A DNA stretch of 64,000 nucleotides from Paguma larvata (lineage: Eukaryota > Chordata > Mammalia > Carnivora > Viverridae), in NCBI GenBank assembly GCA_030068075.1, contig CM057832.1:74429502-74493501 (forward strand), written 5' to 3'. Shown one piece after another: positions 1 through 10,830 of this stretch (position 1 is its first letter; each line of letters begins with the position of its first letter). The notes below the pieces were generated by a model, which did no database searches, had not been told where the DNA came from, and saw only the letters and a list, made by a program, of their open reading frames with translations. The position numbers and the translations under genes are program-made.

Positions 1-84
1 ACATGTGATGATTACAATACCCATGAGTGTAAGATCTCGGTGAACCCTTGGTTTACAAGAATTCACTGTGACTCAAAGGAAGTA

Positions 85-107
85 CATATAAGGAAGTATA
101 TATACAA

Positions 108-162
<55 letters not shown>

Positions 163-270
163 AGGAAGTATATACATATAAGTACATATAAGGAACTATA
201 TATAAGTGTATATATTTATATGTATACATATACAGATATATATACACTCATATACATATACATATATAAC
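85..270. repeat. AT-rich compound microsatellite (TA)n(CA)n
   Basis: An uninterrupted (TA)n run lies at about 110-150 and passes directly into (CA)n to about 162. It is followed by degenerate TATA/CATA units to about 270, with the short phrase aaggaa(g/c)tata recurring about three times. The small open frames here are rich in Tyr and Ile because they translate the repeat, so they are not genes. Length is probably polymorphic. Confidence 0.95.
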
Positions 271-1744
271 TTTCTGTTAAAACCCAAACTTGCTATGAAC
301 ACAGTAAAGATTGTTTGGCCTTCAAGGTGAAGGAGGGGAAGAGAGGAAAGATAAAGCTGGTGAGAGGACCAAAGGCATGTAGCGTACCATGGGCCCCTCC
401 CTGTTCCCTTTGAAATCTCTAGGAAAGCTACCAAACCCACCAGAAGCTCTCTGGGAATGAGTCCTTTTTGATGAAAACTAGAGACCCATTTCAGTTGGGA
501 GGATGAGTGGATATGGGGAAAAAGACAGTGCCAAAGGCTGCAGGCATAAGAGCTAGAGGGGACCATGAGGAATTTAAGATTTCATGAAATCACGGGAGAA
601 GACTTTGGCTTGCCACTGGCCATGGAATGGGGGAGGGGGGGACTGAGTTTGAGTTGACTTTGAGATTTTCATGGCTCAGTCTACATTTAGGTTTTCCTTA
701 CATATTCTGCATGGGGGACATGATGCATAGCTTCTCAATTCCAAATGAGCAATGTCCCTTTATCATGAATCTCCTATATTTAGACATCCTTGGTATGACG
801 GTCCTGTGGGACATAACCCTGGAGCTCTGTGAGGCATGTGGAGATGATGCTCATTTTCTAAATAGAGAAAATTAGAATACCCTGTACTCTGAAGTCAGTG
901 TGCCATGTCTTTTTGGTGTTCACAAGATTTTAAGTTTCAGCCGCTATTAGAGGCAGATTTGGGCCAGGTTTCACAATGCTGAGCCTAACCGAAATGCATT
1001 AATCCCCAACCCCAGAGTTAGCTAAACCAAGGGACAAAGAGAAGGGAGAAGGCCCCCCTGGGGCTGTAGGAGAGCTGCTAGAAGCTAATGTCAACGTGAA
1101 ACACTGGTATTTGAGGAACATGAGGCAAAATGGAAGAGAGGATAGAACGTTCTGGTCTGTAGGTGAAACTGCTCCCGAGTCTTGGCATGACTCACCCTGA
1201 AGCCCACCATCATTCGCTAATTGGCAGAATCTCCTTGTTGTTATGCGGGCTCCACTGAAAACCTACTGCGGGAGGAAACCTGCTTGTCAAAGCTCTGGCT
1301 TCAACCATGCCGGGAATCTTCACCCTGTACAGCCTTTATGCCTGAAAAGTGGCAAGTACAACAGGGACACACTGCGCAAAGTCAGATCATCAGGCACAGG
1401 GTTCAATGAGGCGAAAGATCTCACTTCCATTCAGTAGAGCCTCATTGACAAGCCCCTGCTTTGCTGTTTCAAACAATGAGCAGAAAAACAACCACATCAC
1501 AGCTGTGAACCAGAAGCTTTTCTTCTTGCACACAAATTGAAAGAGTGAATTTCTTAGAAAGAAAAAGCATTCCTGCAATTTGTATAATGTTTCAAAGTCA
1601 GTGGACTATTCGTTAGGGAGCGACACTTACTATTATTTCAACCTGTGTAAAATTAAATGGTGGCTTTTCTATTTGACCTTGTCCATATTTTTAATTAATT
1701 ATACATGTGCTTTGACCTTCAGTCCCATGTAACTCAACGCATAC
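271..1744. other. Unassigned non-coding sequence
   Basis: I see no coding exon, RNA gene or recognisable repeat in this stretch. The open frames are short (up to 116 codons, the longest overlapping the microsatellite) and show no domain. Composition is ordinary for mammalian intergenic DNA. Confidence 0.5.
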
Positions 1745-2290
1745 TTTGACTTCCAGCCTCATCTACCCAATTGTTTACTCACCCCTTCAATCTGGATGGC
1801 CAAAGGACATCATAAACTAAACACATCTCAAACCAAACTCTTCTTTCTCCATACACCTCTATCTCAGCCTTCTGGTCAACCTATATTCATCCCCATTCAT
1901 TCTGTTGCTCAGGCCAGCACCTGTGATCAAGCTTTGTACTCTGCACTTGACCAAACTTCGTCTGGAAGGACCCCCACCAAGACATCTGCGTGCCTTACCC
2001 CTCTAGGTCACTCATGTGTCTGGTCAAATGTCACTTTCTCAGAGAGACCTTCTGTGACCACCTTATTTCCCGTACTTGGTCATTTTTCTCCTCTTAACTT
2101 TGCTATTTTTTGTAGCATTGTCACCATAGGAGAAGTTATATTTTATTTACTTTTTTCCATGTTCTCTTACTACAATGTAAGCTTTTTGAGGATAAAGAAT
2201 TGCTGTATGTATGACACAGGAAGGTACTTACACATAGTGGTTCTCAGTGAATATTCATTGAACCAGTTAATGAACAAATAAATAAAAGAA
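1745..2290 (+). mobile_element. L2-like LINE remnant (3' part)
   Basis: The 3' portion reads like the end of mammalian L2. A cagagagaccttctgtgacc phrase (about 2039-2058) is followed by tacaatgtaagctttttgag (about 2171-2190) and the terminal sequence ending in gaatattcattgaa near 2260. The upstream part, with atctcagccttctgg and gttgctcaggccagc, is compatible with the same family but less certain. A 161-codon open frame over this element is chance reading of L2 and not a gene. The copy is highly diverged, with no target duplication visible. Confidence 0.6.
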
Positions 2291-2880
2291 TTTTTTGAGG
2301 GTAGATCCAAAAGATGATTTTCCAGGGTTTAGTGTTTACCTGTGGACAAATTGAAGCCGTGCTTTGAGGAGACACAGCAAATGAAATTCAAAGGGAATCT
2401 CCTTAGCAGAATGTTTACGTGATGATTTCTTGGTATGTTTTCTCTCTGGCTATTCTTAAGTCTAAAGGAAAAATAGAAAAAAATATATAAAATTTTATTT
2501 AAGAAATATTTACTGAGCATTTGCTCTGTGCATGGTGTTATAAGGGATATAAATACAATGCAGACACAGTTCTTTCTTTCAAGGATGTTGAAATTTTACA
2601 CATTACGACAACACTAAATTAGCCCACTGTATTGAAAAATCCTCAAACGTCTCAGTGTTCCATTTAGCAGAGACAAATTATAATCAAGTAACTATTCTGG
2701 TGTCATATTTTAAAAAACACAACCCACCATAAATAATTCAAACAATATAGAAAGGTATAAGTTCACTTTGAATGCCAATGCCAGAAATAACTGGTGTTAC
2801 TGGACGAACATCTGCATAGACAGAAGAAATCACAGAAGATGTATCAAAAGAGAGAGGGAAACAAATTGGCTGATAAAAAT
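2291..2880. other. Unassigned; faint old repeat at about 2505-2600
   Basis: The piece tttactgagcatttgctctg at about 2510-2529, followed by acacagttctttctttcaag, resembles the common mammalian repeat phrase 'tactatgtgccaggcactg'. It is too diverged to name. The remainder is AT-rich with no gene. Confidence 0.35.
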
Positions 2881-2891
2881 GGGATAGGGCA

Positions 2892-3105
2892 GGGGTGCCT
2901 GGGTGACTCAGTCGGTTAAGCATCTGACTTCAGCTCAGATCATGATCTCATGGTCCGTGAGATCCGCATCGGTTTCTGGGCTGACAGCTCTGAGCCTGGA
3001 GCCTGCTTCAGATTCTGTGTCTCCCTCTCTCTCCGCCCCTCCCCTACTCACGTTCTGTCTCTGTCTCTCAAAAATGAATAAATGTCTAAAAACCTTTTAT
3101 AAAAA
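2892..3105 (+). mobile_element. CanSINE (felid type), 2.9 kb copy
   Basis: A tRNA-derived SINE starts ggggtgcctgggtgactcag. It carries the tRNA-like A and B box region, then gacagctctgagcctggagc, a CT-rich stretch and an A-rich tail containing AATAAA-like units. It is flanked by the 10-bp direct repeat gggatagggc at 2881-2890 and 3106-3115, a target-site duplication. The B box is damaged (gagatccgcatcgg), so this copy is probably not Pol III competent. Confidence 0.93.
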
Positions 3106-3115
3106 GGGATAGGGC

Positions 3116-3635
3116 TATACCTAGTATTTTGAAAACGAGAAGTGATTCCTTTTTCTTGATTTAACAGCATAGAAAGAACATGAAGTAAAGCGGAAAGAAT
3201 TGTTAATTTTTACCAAAATCTTTCTTCACTCTTTTAGGCATTGATTTCTAATATATCCTTTGGAGTGAGAAGTCGCATCACGAAGACCACTAAGATGTTG
3301 GTGTGTAGGTTTGTGTAGCAAATTCAGTGCTGACAGTGCCCTGGTACAAAATACAGAGAATATGGTGCTGCTACCCTCCCCATCATAGCTGCTATTTGCT
3401 GTGCTTTTGTTTTCAGTTGGTCGGTTTGGGGGGGTGGGTGGTCACAGTTTATAACAATAGCTTTCTGTTTTGTGACCATAGTCCTCCTGCTGGTTATTCT
3501 TAGTTCCATGTTACAGGGATTCCATGCTCTTTACAAGGACTTCGCAATACCTGAACTCTTTACTCTGTCTCTTGTTGGCTGGAGTTGGGCAGCCAGTAGG
3601 GTTTTTTTTTTTCCTATTCATGAGTACTGTTTCTA
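3116..3635. other. Unassigned non-coding sequence
   Basis: Single-copy-looking sequence between two CanSINEs. It contains a short G-rich run at 3427-3441. No coding or RNA gene is seen. Confidence 0.45.
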
Positions 3636-3645
3636 GACCTCTTTC

Positions 3646-3861
3646 TTTCTTTTTTTTTTTAAGTTTATTTATTTTGAGAGAGAGAGAGAGAGAGAATGAA
3701 CAGGGGAGGGGCAGAGAGAGAGAGAGAGGGGACTCCCCAAGCAGACTCCCTGCTATCAGTGCAGAGCCCGACACGGGGCTCAAATTCATGAACCTCAAGA
3801 TCATGACCTGGACCGAAATCAGGAGTCGGCTATTTAACCCAATGAGCCACCCAGGCGCCTT
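3646..3861 (-). mobile_element. CanSINE (felid type), reverse
   Basis: The reverse complement of the carnivore SINE: T-rich tail at the left, (GA)n from the CT-rich region, then the tRNA-like part ending gagccacccaggcgcc. The target duplication gacctctttc lies at 3636-3645 and 3862-3871. The intact ggcgcc end and the clean duplication suggest a fairly recent insertion. Confidence 0.94.
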
Positions 3862-5174
3862 GACCTCTTTCATATTTGAGAATTCCTGTTGCCTTTGAGC
3901 TTCAGTGGCAAGATGACCAGGCCAAACTTTTCTTTCTCTAAGAACTATGCAGCGGTTGCTGCACCATCTCTGATATTGAATTCTGCTGTGAGTTGTCTCA
4001 GGATAACTTGATATTTCCTCCCTTTGAAATCTTTCTTCATTTTTTTTTCTTTTTAATAAATCTCATGGCTCAGAGCAGTTTCAGATGCCCAGCAAAATTG
4101 AGTGAAAAGTACAGAGGGTTCCCGTATATCCTCTGCCCGAACAGACCCCCAGCGTCCGCGTTATCAACATGCCTCACCTGACTGCTACGTTCCTTACTGA
4201 TGAGCCTGTCCTCACCCAGCGTTATCACCCAAAGTCGTCATTGACATTAGGGTCGCTCAGTGTGGTACATTCCACAGGCTTCGAGGAATGTATAAAGACA
4301 TGTGTCTACCATTATAGTTTCAAATATATATATATATAGTTTCAAAAATACATATATTTTACATATTCCATATTACAACATAATATATATGATGTAACAT
4401 ACATATTTTAATACCTAGTATGGCCATATATATAGTCACAGAAAAGTTTCCCTACCCTAAAAAGCCTCTGTTCTCTGCCTATTCTTCCCTCTCTCCGTTT
4501 CAGCCTCTGGCAACCAATGAACGTTTTAATGTACCCATAATTTTGCCTTTTCTGTAATGTCATATAGTTGGAATCATACAATATGTAGCCTTTTAAGATT
4601 AGCTTTTTTCTTTTAGCGATTACATTTAAGGCTCTTCTAGGTCATTTCATATATTTTTATTGCAAAATAATGCCTTCATTTTTAAAATTGAAAAAATATA
4701 ATCCGACGTATCTGAATGTTATTTTAGGTCTCTTTTTCTTGGTACAAGGTGTGACCTCTAAATTTTACTGTTATATTATTTCACACATGAAAGTGTAATA
4801 ATGAAACAAACTCCTCTAAACTTTCCACCACAACAAAGATCAGAATTTTCCCAGAATCATTGCCTCTATCAACATCCTCTAGCTCAGCCCATATTCTATC
4901 TCACAGAGATAAACAGTGTCTTGAATTTTGTAGTTATGATTCTCTTGCTTTGTGTAAAGATTTTTAACATATAACAATTAATATATTCCTCTAGAGTATA
5001 TATTGTTTAGTTTGGTATATGGGTTTTCTTCAGTTTTATATAGAAATATATAATATATAGAGACTATTATGTTTTTAAGATTCATCCATCTTGTTGCATA
5101 ATATTTCACTGGGTGAATATGACCTAATTGCCTTCTCCTATACATAGGCACTCAGAATGCTTCCAATTTGTCCT

Positions 5175-5371
5175 TTTTATTTATTATTTATTTTGAGAGA
5201 GAGAATGAGCAGGGACAGAGCAGAGAGAGAGAAGGAGAGGAGTATCCCAAGAGAGCTCCACACTGTGAGTATGGAGCCCGATATGGGACTTGAACTCACA
5301 AAACGCAAGATCATGAACTGAGCCAAAATCAAGAATTGGATGCTTACCCAGATGAGCCACCCAGGGTGGAC
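5175..5371 (-). mobile_element. CanSINE inside the old L1
   Basis: The reverse-oriented SINE begins with the T-rich tail (ttatttattttgagagagag) and ends gagccacccaggg. It interrupts the L1 between ttccaatttgtcc and gtttctctaggagtggaatt, which belong together in L1. Its internal sequence is well diverged (gatatgggacttgaactcac). No clear target duplication is visible. Confidence 0.88.
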
Positions 5372-6169
5372 AGTGCCCCCATGATCACTTACTTCTATCA
5401 TGATGCACACATGCAAGTTTCTCTAGGAGTGGAATTGCTACATTGCAGGTCAATGTAAACATTTATTTTGCAAGATAATGCCAGATTGTTTTGCTACAAG
5501 TGTTTACTAATTTACATTCCCACCACCAGTATATACAATATATGTTTATCCATATTCTGGCTAACACTTGGTATTTCAGACTTCTTACTTTTTGCAAATT
5601 AATAGATGGAAAATAATACTTCACTGTGGTCCTAGTTTACATTTTCGTAGGTTACTAATGAGGTTGGCACCTTCTCAAATGTTTATTGGCTGTTAAGTTT
5701 CTTCTGGGAAATAACTTTCATTTACCTATTTTTCATTTCATTGTTTTTCTTTTTCCTTTTCCTTTTTAAAAAACATATAGATCTTTTTATATATTAGTTA
5801 TATTCATTGCAAATATATTCTCACTTTTTTGGGTTAGTCTTTTCACTTTTCTACTGTGCTATCTGAAAGAAGTTCTTAATTTTAATATAGGCAAACATCA
5901 ATCTTTCCTTTGACATTAGTGCTTTTGACTTCAGAAGTTTTTTCCTTATTCTAATGTCAAAAAGATATTCTCCCACATTGTCTTTGAAATACTTTAAAGT
6001 TTTGCCCTTCACTTATAAACTTTTAATCCATCTGGAATCTTACACAATACATGATCTTGTATAAGGTGTGAGGTAGGGACACAATTTTATTCTTTCCCAC
6101 ATAGATAACTAACTGCCCAAGCAACATTATCAAATAACAATCACTGTAGTATATCAACTATTGATAAAA

Positions 6170-6170
<1 letters not shown>

Positions 6171-6215
<45 letters not shown>
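6171..6215. repeat. (TG)n microsatellite
   Basis: About 22 uninterrupted TG units within the old L1. Probably length-polymorphic. Confidence 0.97.
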
Positions 6216-6217
<2 letters not shown>

Positions 6218-7273
6218 CTAGGCTTTCTCTTCTGTTTATAACAGAAGCTACCCCAATACCACAGTCTCCTAATTAGTCAAGCTTTATAATAACTACTGAT
6301 GTGGGGTGGGACAAATTCCCCTGCCTTATTGTCTTCTTTTTGGCTTTTTGTTCTTTGATATACATTTTAGAAACAATTTTTTAAGTGTCTCTAAAAATTC
6401 TATTAAGGTTGCTTTAGTTTCCGGTTTTTTGGTTTTTGCTTTCTGTTTGTACTAGCATGCATTTATAGATCAGATTAGGAAGAATTAAAATCTTCTGATA
6501 GAACCTTTCTACCTATATACCTGATAAATTTTACAGTTTAAGTTTTTAATGTCTTTGCATAAAGTTTTATAATTTCTCCAAACACATTCTGCACAATTTT
6601 TGTTAGATTTATTTCCAAGGATCTTATATTTTTTCATTGCCATTTTAAATGTCATGTAGTTTTTAAAATAACAAAGTTTAGCTGCTATTTTAAAAATCCA
6701 ATTAATGTTTGTTTCTGGATCTTATATATTTCCACCTTACTTTATTCTCTTATTCTAATAATGTAAATCATTAATCTTTAGATAATGAGCATTTTATTAC
6801 TCCCTTTCTAATCTTCATGCCTTTAAGTTTTTTTCTTCATGTTTTATGGAACCAACATGGCCTTCAATAAATGTTGAGTGTATTCAGTGATAACGAGCAT
6901 CCTTATTTTGGCCTTAATTTTAAAGAGAGTACTTCCAATATTTTTCCATTAAGAATGAAGTTTTCTCTAGATATTTTAAAATAATATTTATTAGGTTAAA
7001 AATGTTTTCTTCCATTCCTAGATTCTATTTAGGTTTTTTAACCTGAATAGGTGTTGTATTTTATCAAATGATTTCTCTGCTGTCATGGGATTAGTATGTG
7101 GTTTTTCTTCTGTAATTTGTTAATGTGGTAAATTACATTCACAATTTTTCTAATGTGAAAAATTGATCTTGGCATTCCTGGGATCGACACAGCTGTATCT
7201 GTGATGCAATATCTTCTTTACATGCTGTCAAATTTTACTTGATATTATTTTGTTTAGGCTTTTTACATCTATG

Positions 7274-7274
<1 letters not shown>

Positions 7275-7313
<39 letters not shown>
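7275..7313. repeat. (CA)n microsatellite
   Basis: About 19 uninterrupted CA units at the apparent 5' end of the old L1 copy. Confidence 0.97.
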
Positions 7314-7315
<2 letters not shown>

Positions 7316-9689
7316 TATGGTTATAAACAACCTACCAGGTTGTGTTTTACAGAGTATATATTATATAGTTTTGGTTAACTATGGGATTTGTATGATGACA
7401 GATACTTAATAGCCCCTCAACAGATACTTTTGATATTGATGATGAAAGTAATAGAGTTGACAGAGTGTCTTTCTATGTTAGAAAAATGCCACTTTAAGAT
7501 CCTTGTTTGGAAGGTAAGGGAAGTATCTGATTACAGAGTCCATCATGGACACTGTAAACCTAGCTAGTCAACATGGGTCTGAACGGATCTTTATAGCCAA
7601 TAAAGAATAAAGATATTTTCAAAACAGGGTAATATTTCCAAGTTTCTGAAACACAACAGTGAAAATTATTTGGGGGAATGGAATGTCCTTGCGCACAGAG
7701 CAGAATTTTCTGACTTTAAATAGAATATCCTGTCTCTCCAAGAATACGTTTCTCCGAGAGTCCCTAATGCTGCTGTGGAAATTCAAAGGGACAAGATAAT
7801 TGATGGCTCCCTCAATTCAGGATGCCATTTGTTACTGCAGTAATCACATTCACTGTCCTCCTTATATTCCTTGCCTTTTATCTTTCCTTCAACATCAGAA
7901 TTTATATTTGTTTTTTTAAATTAATTTTATACATGAACTATAATATGAATCATCTTATTTTCAGGTCTTAGTTATAAGGCTTACTATTACACTGGTCTTT
8001 CTTCATGCTTTGCTTTGATTTAGTCATTTCAGAGCTTAACATTATTGTTCTCTCTGCCATCACGTTTTGTACTATGTGATGACACTCCTTTATAACTTGC
8101 TTTCATGTACCAAAATATAGGTGATGAATCAAAATTCAATACTATAAAACGATAAAGCAACTCTAAAATAGACAAATAATTTAAAAAATGAAGGAAATAT
8201 GTAAGGCAGAGAAATAAATACATGTTATAGATTGCATGAGGACTCAGATTTTTTTTTTACAAGTCACAAGGACCCTAATATTAGGAAGTGGCAAGGAAAA
8301 TCAAGAGAACAAATGGACCATGAAATTTTATCCCTTAAAAAAAAGAGGATTTCTCACACTAATGTCCTCTTGATGTATTATTTTTATCCTTCAGCTTGTA
8401 TGAGAATCATAGAGGCTAACGAGTGAATTGCTTGTGCCAAGATAAAAATAGACGGGGAGCTGTGTGGCAGGAACGTGTCCGAGGCTGTTACTTTGACAAA
8501 ATGGCCTAATCCCATAGATACTGGTGACCACGGAACATGATGAAAGTCATTTAAATTCGAGTACTGAAACAAAGGCTCAGAAATCAAGAGAAAGCCTTCA
8601 AATGAGATGTAATGCAAGGGTCGATTTTGTTCCTATCAGAGGTATATATACCAAGTGAAGGGACATGCCACATTTCAGGATTTGTCCTGATCGACTGTCA
8701 TAGGTAATTTATTTTGAAGAGTTTTGTGCTGTATCTATCCAAGTATGTGATTCAGTATAATGGCAACTCCAGTCCTGGGTGCTAATAATCCACATTTCTG
8801 TCACTGATATGTTTCATTAGTCATTTATCCAACACACTCGCTTCCGTCTGACTGAAGGGGACTGAACAATGACAGGTATTCCAGGAGTTGCAAGTTAAAA
8901 AAAATACACATTGTCTTAAAATATTGAAGGCAGCTTGAGGCATCCAGCAGAAAGCTCCCCCGAAGATCATTCACTTTAAAAAGGCGGCTAATGTTCAAGT
9001 AGCTTCTTTCACTTTTTGCCCTTCCAGAATAGCTTTGGGGTAGTAATAAAACTTCATGGAGAGACCACGACTCTCAACAAAGGAAAGGACTCTTGAAAAA
9101 GTCCACACATTTAAATTAACATTGGCCTTCTAACTCCACAAGAAGCCATAGAATTTTAAGTGAGACTTTATTGGTTTGTTCTGTGCCCTGTCCAATTCCC
9201 TTGGATTTTAATGAAATATTAGAACTAACAAAACAGTGAAGAGCATTGGACCCAGAAAGAATCCTGAAAGGAAAGTCCACTTTTTTACTTCTTATGGTAA
9301 TATACCTACAGTCACCTATATTTTTCATTAATATTTTAGTGAATGCCACTGAGGACATATCACAAAGACCAGGGAGAAGATATCCCTGATGCCACGACAC
9401 GAGGTAAGCCGCCATCCCCAGTCCTGGGTGCCACTCTTGGGCAGATGGGAGAGTGAGGAGAAATCCTGAATTAACTGAATTAAAATCTGAAGTTACTGAA
9501 TTATTCCAGAATGGATACATGTTATTTTTCCCCATAATCAGACATAATGAAATTTAAGATCGAAATTAAGGTGAATTATGGAAAAATACAGAACATTCTT
9601 TTCTTTCTCACACCAAAACATTAATACTGACAACATTTTTCTTTTCACTTGTATATTAGTCATATGGCTGCACGGCAAGTTGTGTCCCC
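7314..9689. other. Unassigned non-coding sequence, no CanSINE
   Basis: A 2.4 kb stretch in which I recognise no gene and no mobile element. Open frames are at most 139 codons (9116-9535, minus) and lack any domain, so I treat them as chance. Short homopolymers (poly-T at about 8250) are the only simple repeats. Whether parts are conserved regulatory DNA cannot be told from one sequence. Confidence 0.45.
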
Positions 9690-10190
9690 CTCCCACGCAA
9701 GATGGCAGCTGAAAACAACTATAATGATTTACTTCACACAGTTCCTGTGGCTCAGGAATTCCAGAGTGGCTTAGTTGGGTGCGGGATGGTTCTGGATCAG
9801 TGTCTATAAATATGATGGCGCTATAAATATGATGATTGGGATGAAAGACTGACTGGTGTTGAAGGGCATGGTTCCAAGATGGCTCATCCAATCACTGGCC
9901 AGTTGGTGCCAGCTGTTGGCAGGGGGACTTGATTCCATCCCGTGTATATTTTTCATAAAGCTGCTGAAATGTTTGCATGATGTGGTGGCTGACTTCCTCC
10001 CAAGTGAATAATTCCAACGAGCACCAGGTGGAAGCCACACATGTCTTACTAACTACCCTCAGAGGTCATAGACCATCATTTCTTTCTATAATATCCTATT
10101 GGATACAACTGGTCAACCCTTCTTAATGAAGGAGGTGGGGAATGAGGGTCTCTTAACTGGGGGACCCTTTAGAAGATGGCTAACACAATG
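9690..10190 (-). mobile_element. Degraded interspersed repeat, probably LTR-like
   Basis: Phrases such as ttccaagatggctcatccaa, ggtggctgacttcctcccaa, aatatcctattggatacaac and a terminal agatggctaacaca match, from memory, a mammalian dispersed repeat in inverse orientation. That repeat, read the other way, begins TGTGGTAG-like and looks like an LTR. The family was not resolved, and the boundaries are approximate because the copy is strongly diverged. Confidence 0.4.
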
Positions 10191-10724
10191 TCAAACTAGA
10201 ACTACAAGTTTAGAAGACATTTCCTCAGTAGTTATAAATATGAAAATGGTATGTCAAAGAATGGACATTCAAATAGGCATAACCAGCCAAACCATGTGAG
10301 AACTGTTTTGTATTGTTTTCTTGTTGGCACAACATCATCTGATAAAAATCACAGGATTTTCCATGGTACATAGCTCTTTTTTTCCCACTCCACAGTGTAC
10401 TGCAAATGTTGTTTTCCCAGCCCTTACATAATGCTAAAGTACGGGTTCCTTGTTAAAAGTCACCCCGTATGTGATAGAGCAAGGTTAAGGCTCCAGCTGA
10501 AGTTATTTCATACACACAAAGCATTTCATCTACATTTTGTTGTTACTACAAATATGAGCTAATAAGATAAGAAGAATGGAAAGAAATGTCTGAATAAAAG
10601 GAAAGCAGGCAATAGTTACAATTTGTTGGGAGTTTTATAACATATAGACATCTTTTCCCAAGTAAGATAAGTGGAGAAGAAAAGCAAAGAAAGAGAAGCT
10701 ACAGTCGTACCTCCAGCAGGGCCT

Positions 10725-10830
10725 TCTAGTTCACTCTCTTTGTTTTGGAAATGAGAAAACAAAGGGCTAGAAAATTTAATGGACTTATCCAACACCACGC
10801 AGTAGATTAATCAGTTATATAATCAGAGGT
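10725..10830 (-). mobile_element. MIR remnant
   Basis: Contains gaaatgagaaaacaaagggc followed by ttatccaacaccacgcagta. This is the inverse MIR core: a diverged form of 'gatgaggaaactgagg...aaggtcacacagc'. It is short and old, with no duplications visible. Confidence 0.5.

Larger units (their letters stand above)
4036..7313 (-). mobile_element. Ancient L1 (L1ME-like), long minus-strand copy
   Basis: Poly-T at about 4040-4054 marks the A-tail. The complement of an old L1 3' end follows (cagcaaaattgagtgaaaag, accattatagtttca, tcatatagttggaatcatac). ORF2-derived sequence then runs to about 7280 (for example ctgctgtcatgggattagta and aatttgttaatgtggtaaat on the plus strand). No intact frame survives. 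A CanSINE (5175-5371), a (TG)n and a (CA)n microsatellite sit inside it. AT-rich growth at 4325-4440 distorts the 3' UTR. The element appears to end at the (CA)n tract. The subfamily name is from memory. Confidence 0.8.

Noticed and set aside
1796..2281. 161-codon open frame, plus strand
   Set aside because: It lies on an L2-like remnant and the translated text is repeat-derived, not a known ORF2 segment in the right frame.
3524..3898. Open frames of 120-124 codons on both strands with Arg/Glu repeats
   Set aside because: They translate the (GA)n and tRNA-like parts of a reverse CanSINE.
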